Assembly: GCF_001458435.1 (NCBI RefSeq)
Contig: NZ_CYSF01000015.1
Location: 1 to 64,000 of the forward strand
DNA from: Thalassovita mediterranea
Lineage (GTDB): Bacteria; Pseudomonadota; Alphaproteobacteria; Rhodobacterales; Rhodobacteraceae
Direction: 5' to 3'
DNA length: 64,000 nt
In this document: in pieces, positions 63,847 through 64,000 of the stretch
Layout: every line of letters starts with the position of its first letter
How positions within the stretch are numbered: position 1 is the first letter of the stretch
The notes under the pieces: model-generated
Seen by the model: the letters and a program-made list of their open reading frames with translations, nothing else
Told to the model about the DNA's origin: nothing
Databases searched by the model: none
Translations under genes and position numbers: made by a program

Positions 63847-64000
63847 TTAGCCCTTTGTCAGCTCTTTCAGCTCATAAATCAGCTGCAACGCCTCACGCGG
63901 GGACAGATCGTCGGGCAGGATGGCGCTGAGACGCTCTTCGACCTCGGACGGGCCTGTGGCGGGCGCGGGCGGCGGCGGCGGTGGCGCGGCGGAGAAGAGG
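63847..64000 (-). CDS. mutS: DNA mismatch repair protein MutS, C-terminal fragment
   Basis: The last 50 codons of a leftward gene cut by the window end; the stop is TAA at 63847-63849. A proline-alanine linker is followed by L-S-P-R-E-A-L-Q-L-I-Y-E-L-K-E-L, the well-known C-terminal helix of MutS (usual form D-x-L-S-P-R-E-A-L-E-x-L-Y-x-L-K). The ATPase and mismatch-binding domains lie beyond the window. Confidence 0.85.
   Translation of the reverse strand, partial: LFSAAPPPPPPAPATGPSEVEERLSAILPDDLSPREALQLIYELKELTKG

Noticed and set aside
1-64000. Prophage, insertion sequence, CRISPR array or defence island
   Set aside because: No transposase, integrase, Cas, restriction or toxin-antitoxin protein was recognised, and no regularly spaced direct repeats were seen.

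Overview
The window is chromosomal DNA of a Rhodobacteraceae member (alphaproteobacterium, roseobacter group in the broad sense). The evidence is a GC-rich sequence, a RegB-SenC-RegA redox cluster, the HemD / COG4223 / HemY block, AddAB instead of RecBCD, AmgK-MurU peptidoglycan recycling, and an mnmE-mnmG-rsmG-parA-parB cluster beside an AT-rich, DnaA-box-bearing gap. I see no transposase, integrase, phage gene or CRISPR array. These taxonomic and functional calls come from recognising protein sequences by eye, with no database search.

Layout. 1-1054 is a gene-poor, less GC-rich edge. 1055-7174 is a complete urea uptake operon (urtABCDE). 7181-10908 is a small glutathione-linked catabolic or detoxification group (GST, enoyl-CoA hydratase, DsbA-fold isomerase, SDR) with a divergent HxlR regulator. 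10953-13901 holds tRNA-Thr(CGT), HemY and a COG4223 membrane coiled-coil protein, followed by hemD. 14767-21949 carries tsaD, gpsA, YciI, EVE, DUF1761, glmM, DUF2853, a DUF922 protein and ahcY. 22042-25240 has two tandem secreted small paralogues, an HD hydrolase, a GNAT enzyme and a DJ-1/PfpI protein. 25372-28998 has a LysR regulator and regA-senC/regB. 29125-39649 is a long rightward run: PAS protein, tsaE, amgK, murU, addB, addA, trxA. 39826-48596 contains a capsule-type glycan protein, hslV, a membrane protein, hslU, a lipoprotein hydrolase, Smr, MltA, a Tim44-like protein, FxsA and SecB.

Replication origin region. dnaQ, coaE, aroE and maf run leftward and rho, mnmE, mnmG, rsmG, parA and parB run rightward from a 0.6-kb AT-rich gap (51433-52033) with DnaA boxes, which I call oriC. 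Three perfect 16-bp parS palindromes lie within 7 kb to its right, two of them inside the first codons of mnmG and rsmG. The right end holds DUF454, hemW, rdgB and rph (leftward), hrcA and grpE (rightward), and the 3' end of mutS (leftward, cut by the window).

No wholly new multi-gene system is evident; most of the window is core genome. The less-explained signals are RNA- or DNA-structural: a composite double-hairpin element seen twice, a long stem abutting the ribosome-binding site of a small secreted protein gene, a terminator whose 3' arm doubles as a Shine-Dalgarno sequence, and a structured gap between grpE and mutS. Protein-level oddities are an SDR without its catalytic tyrosine, a UrtB with a large extra-cytoplasmic extension, a HemY with a zinc-ribbon-like tail, and an uncharacterised tandem pair of secreted proteins.
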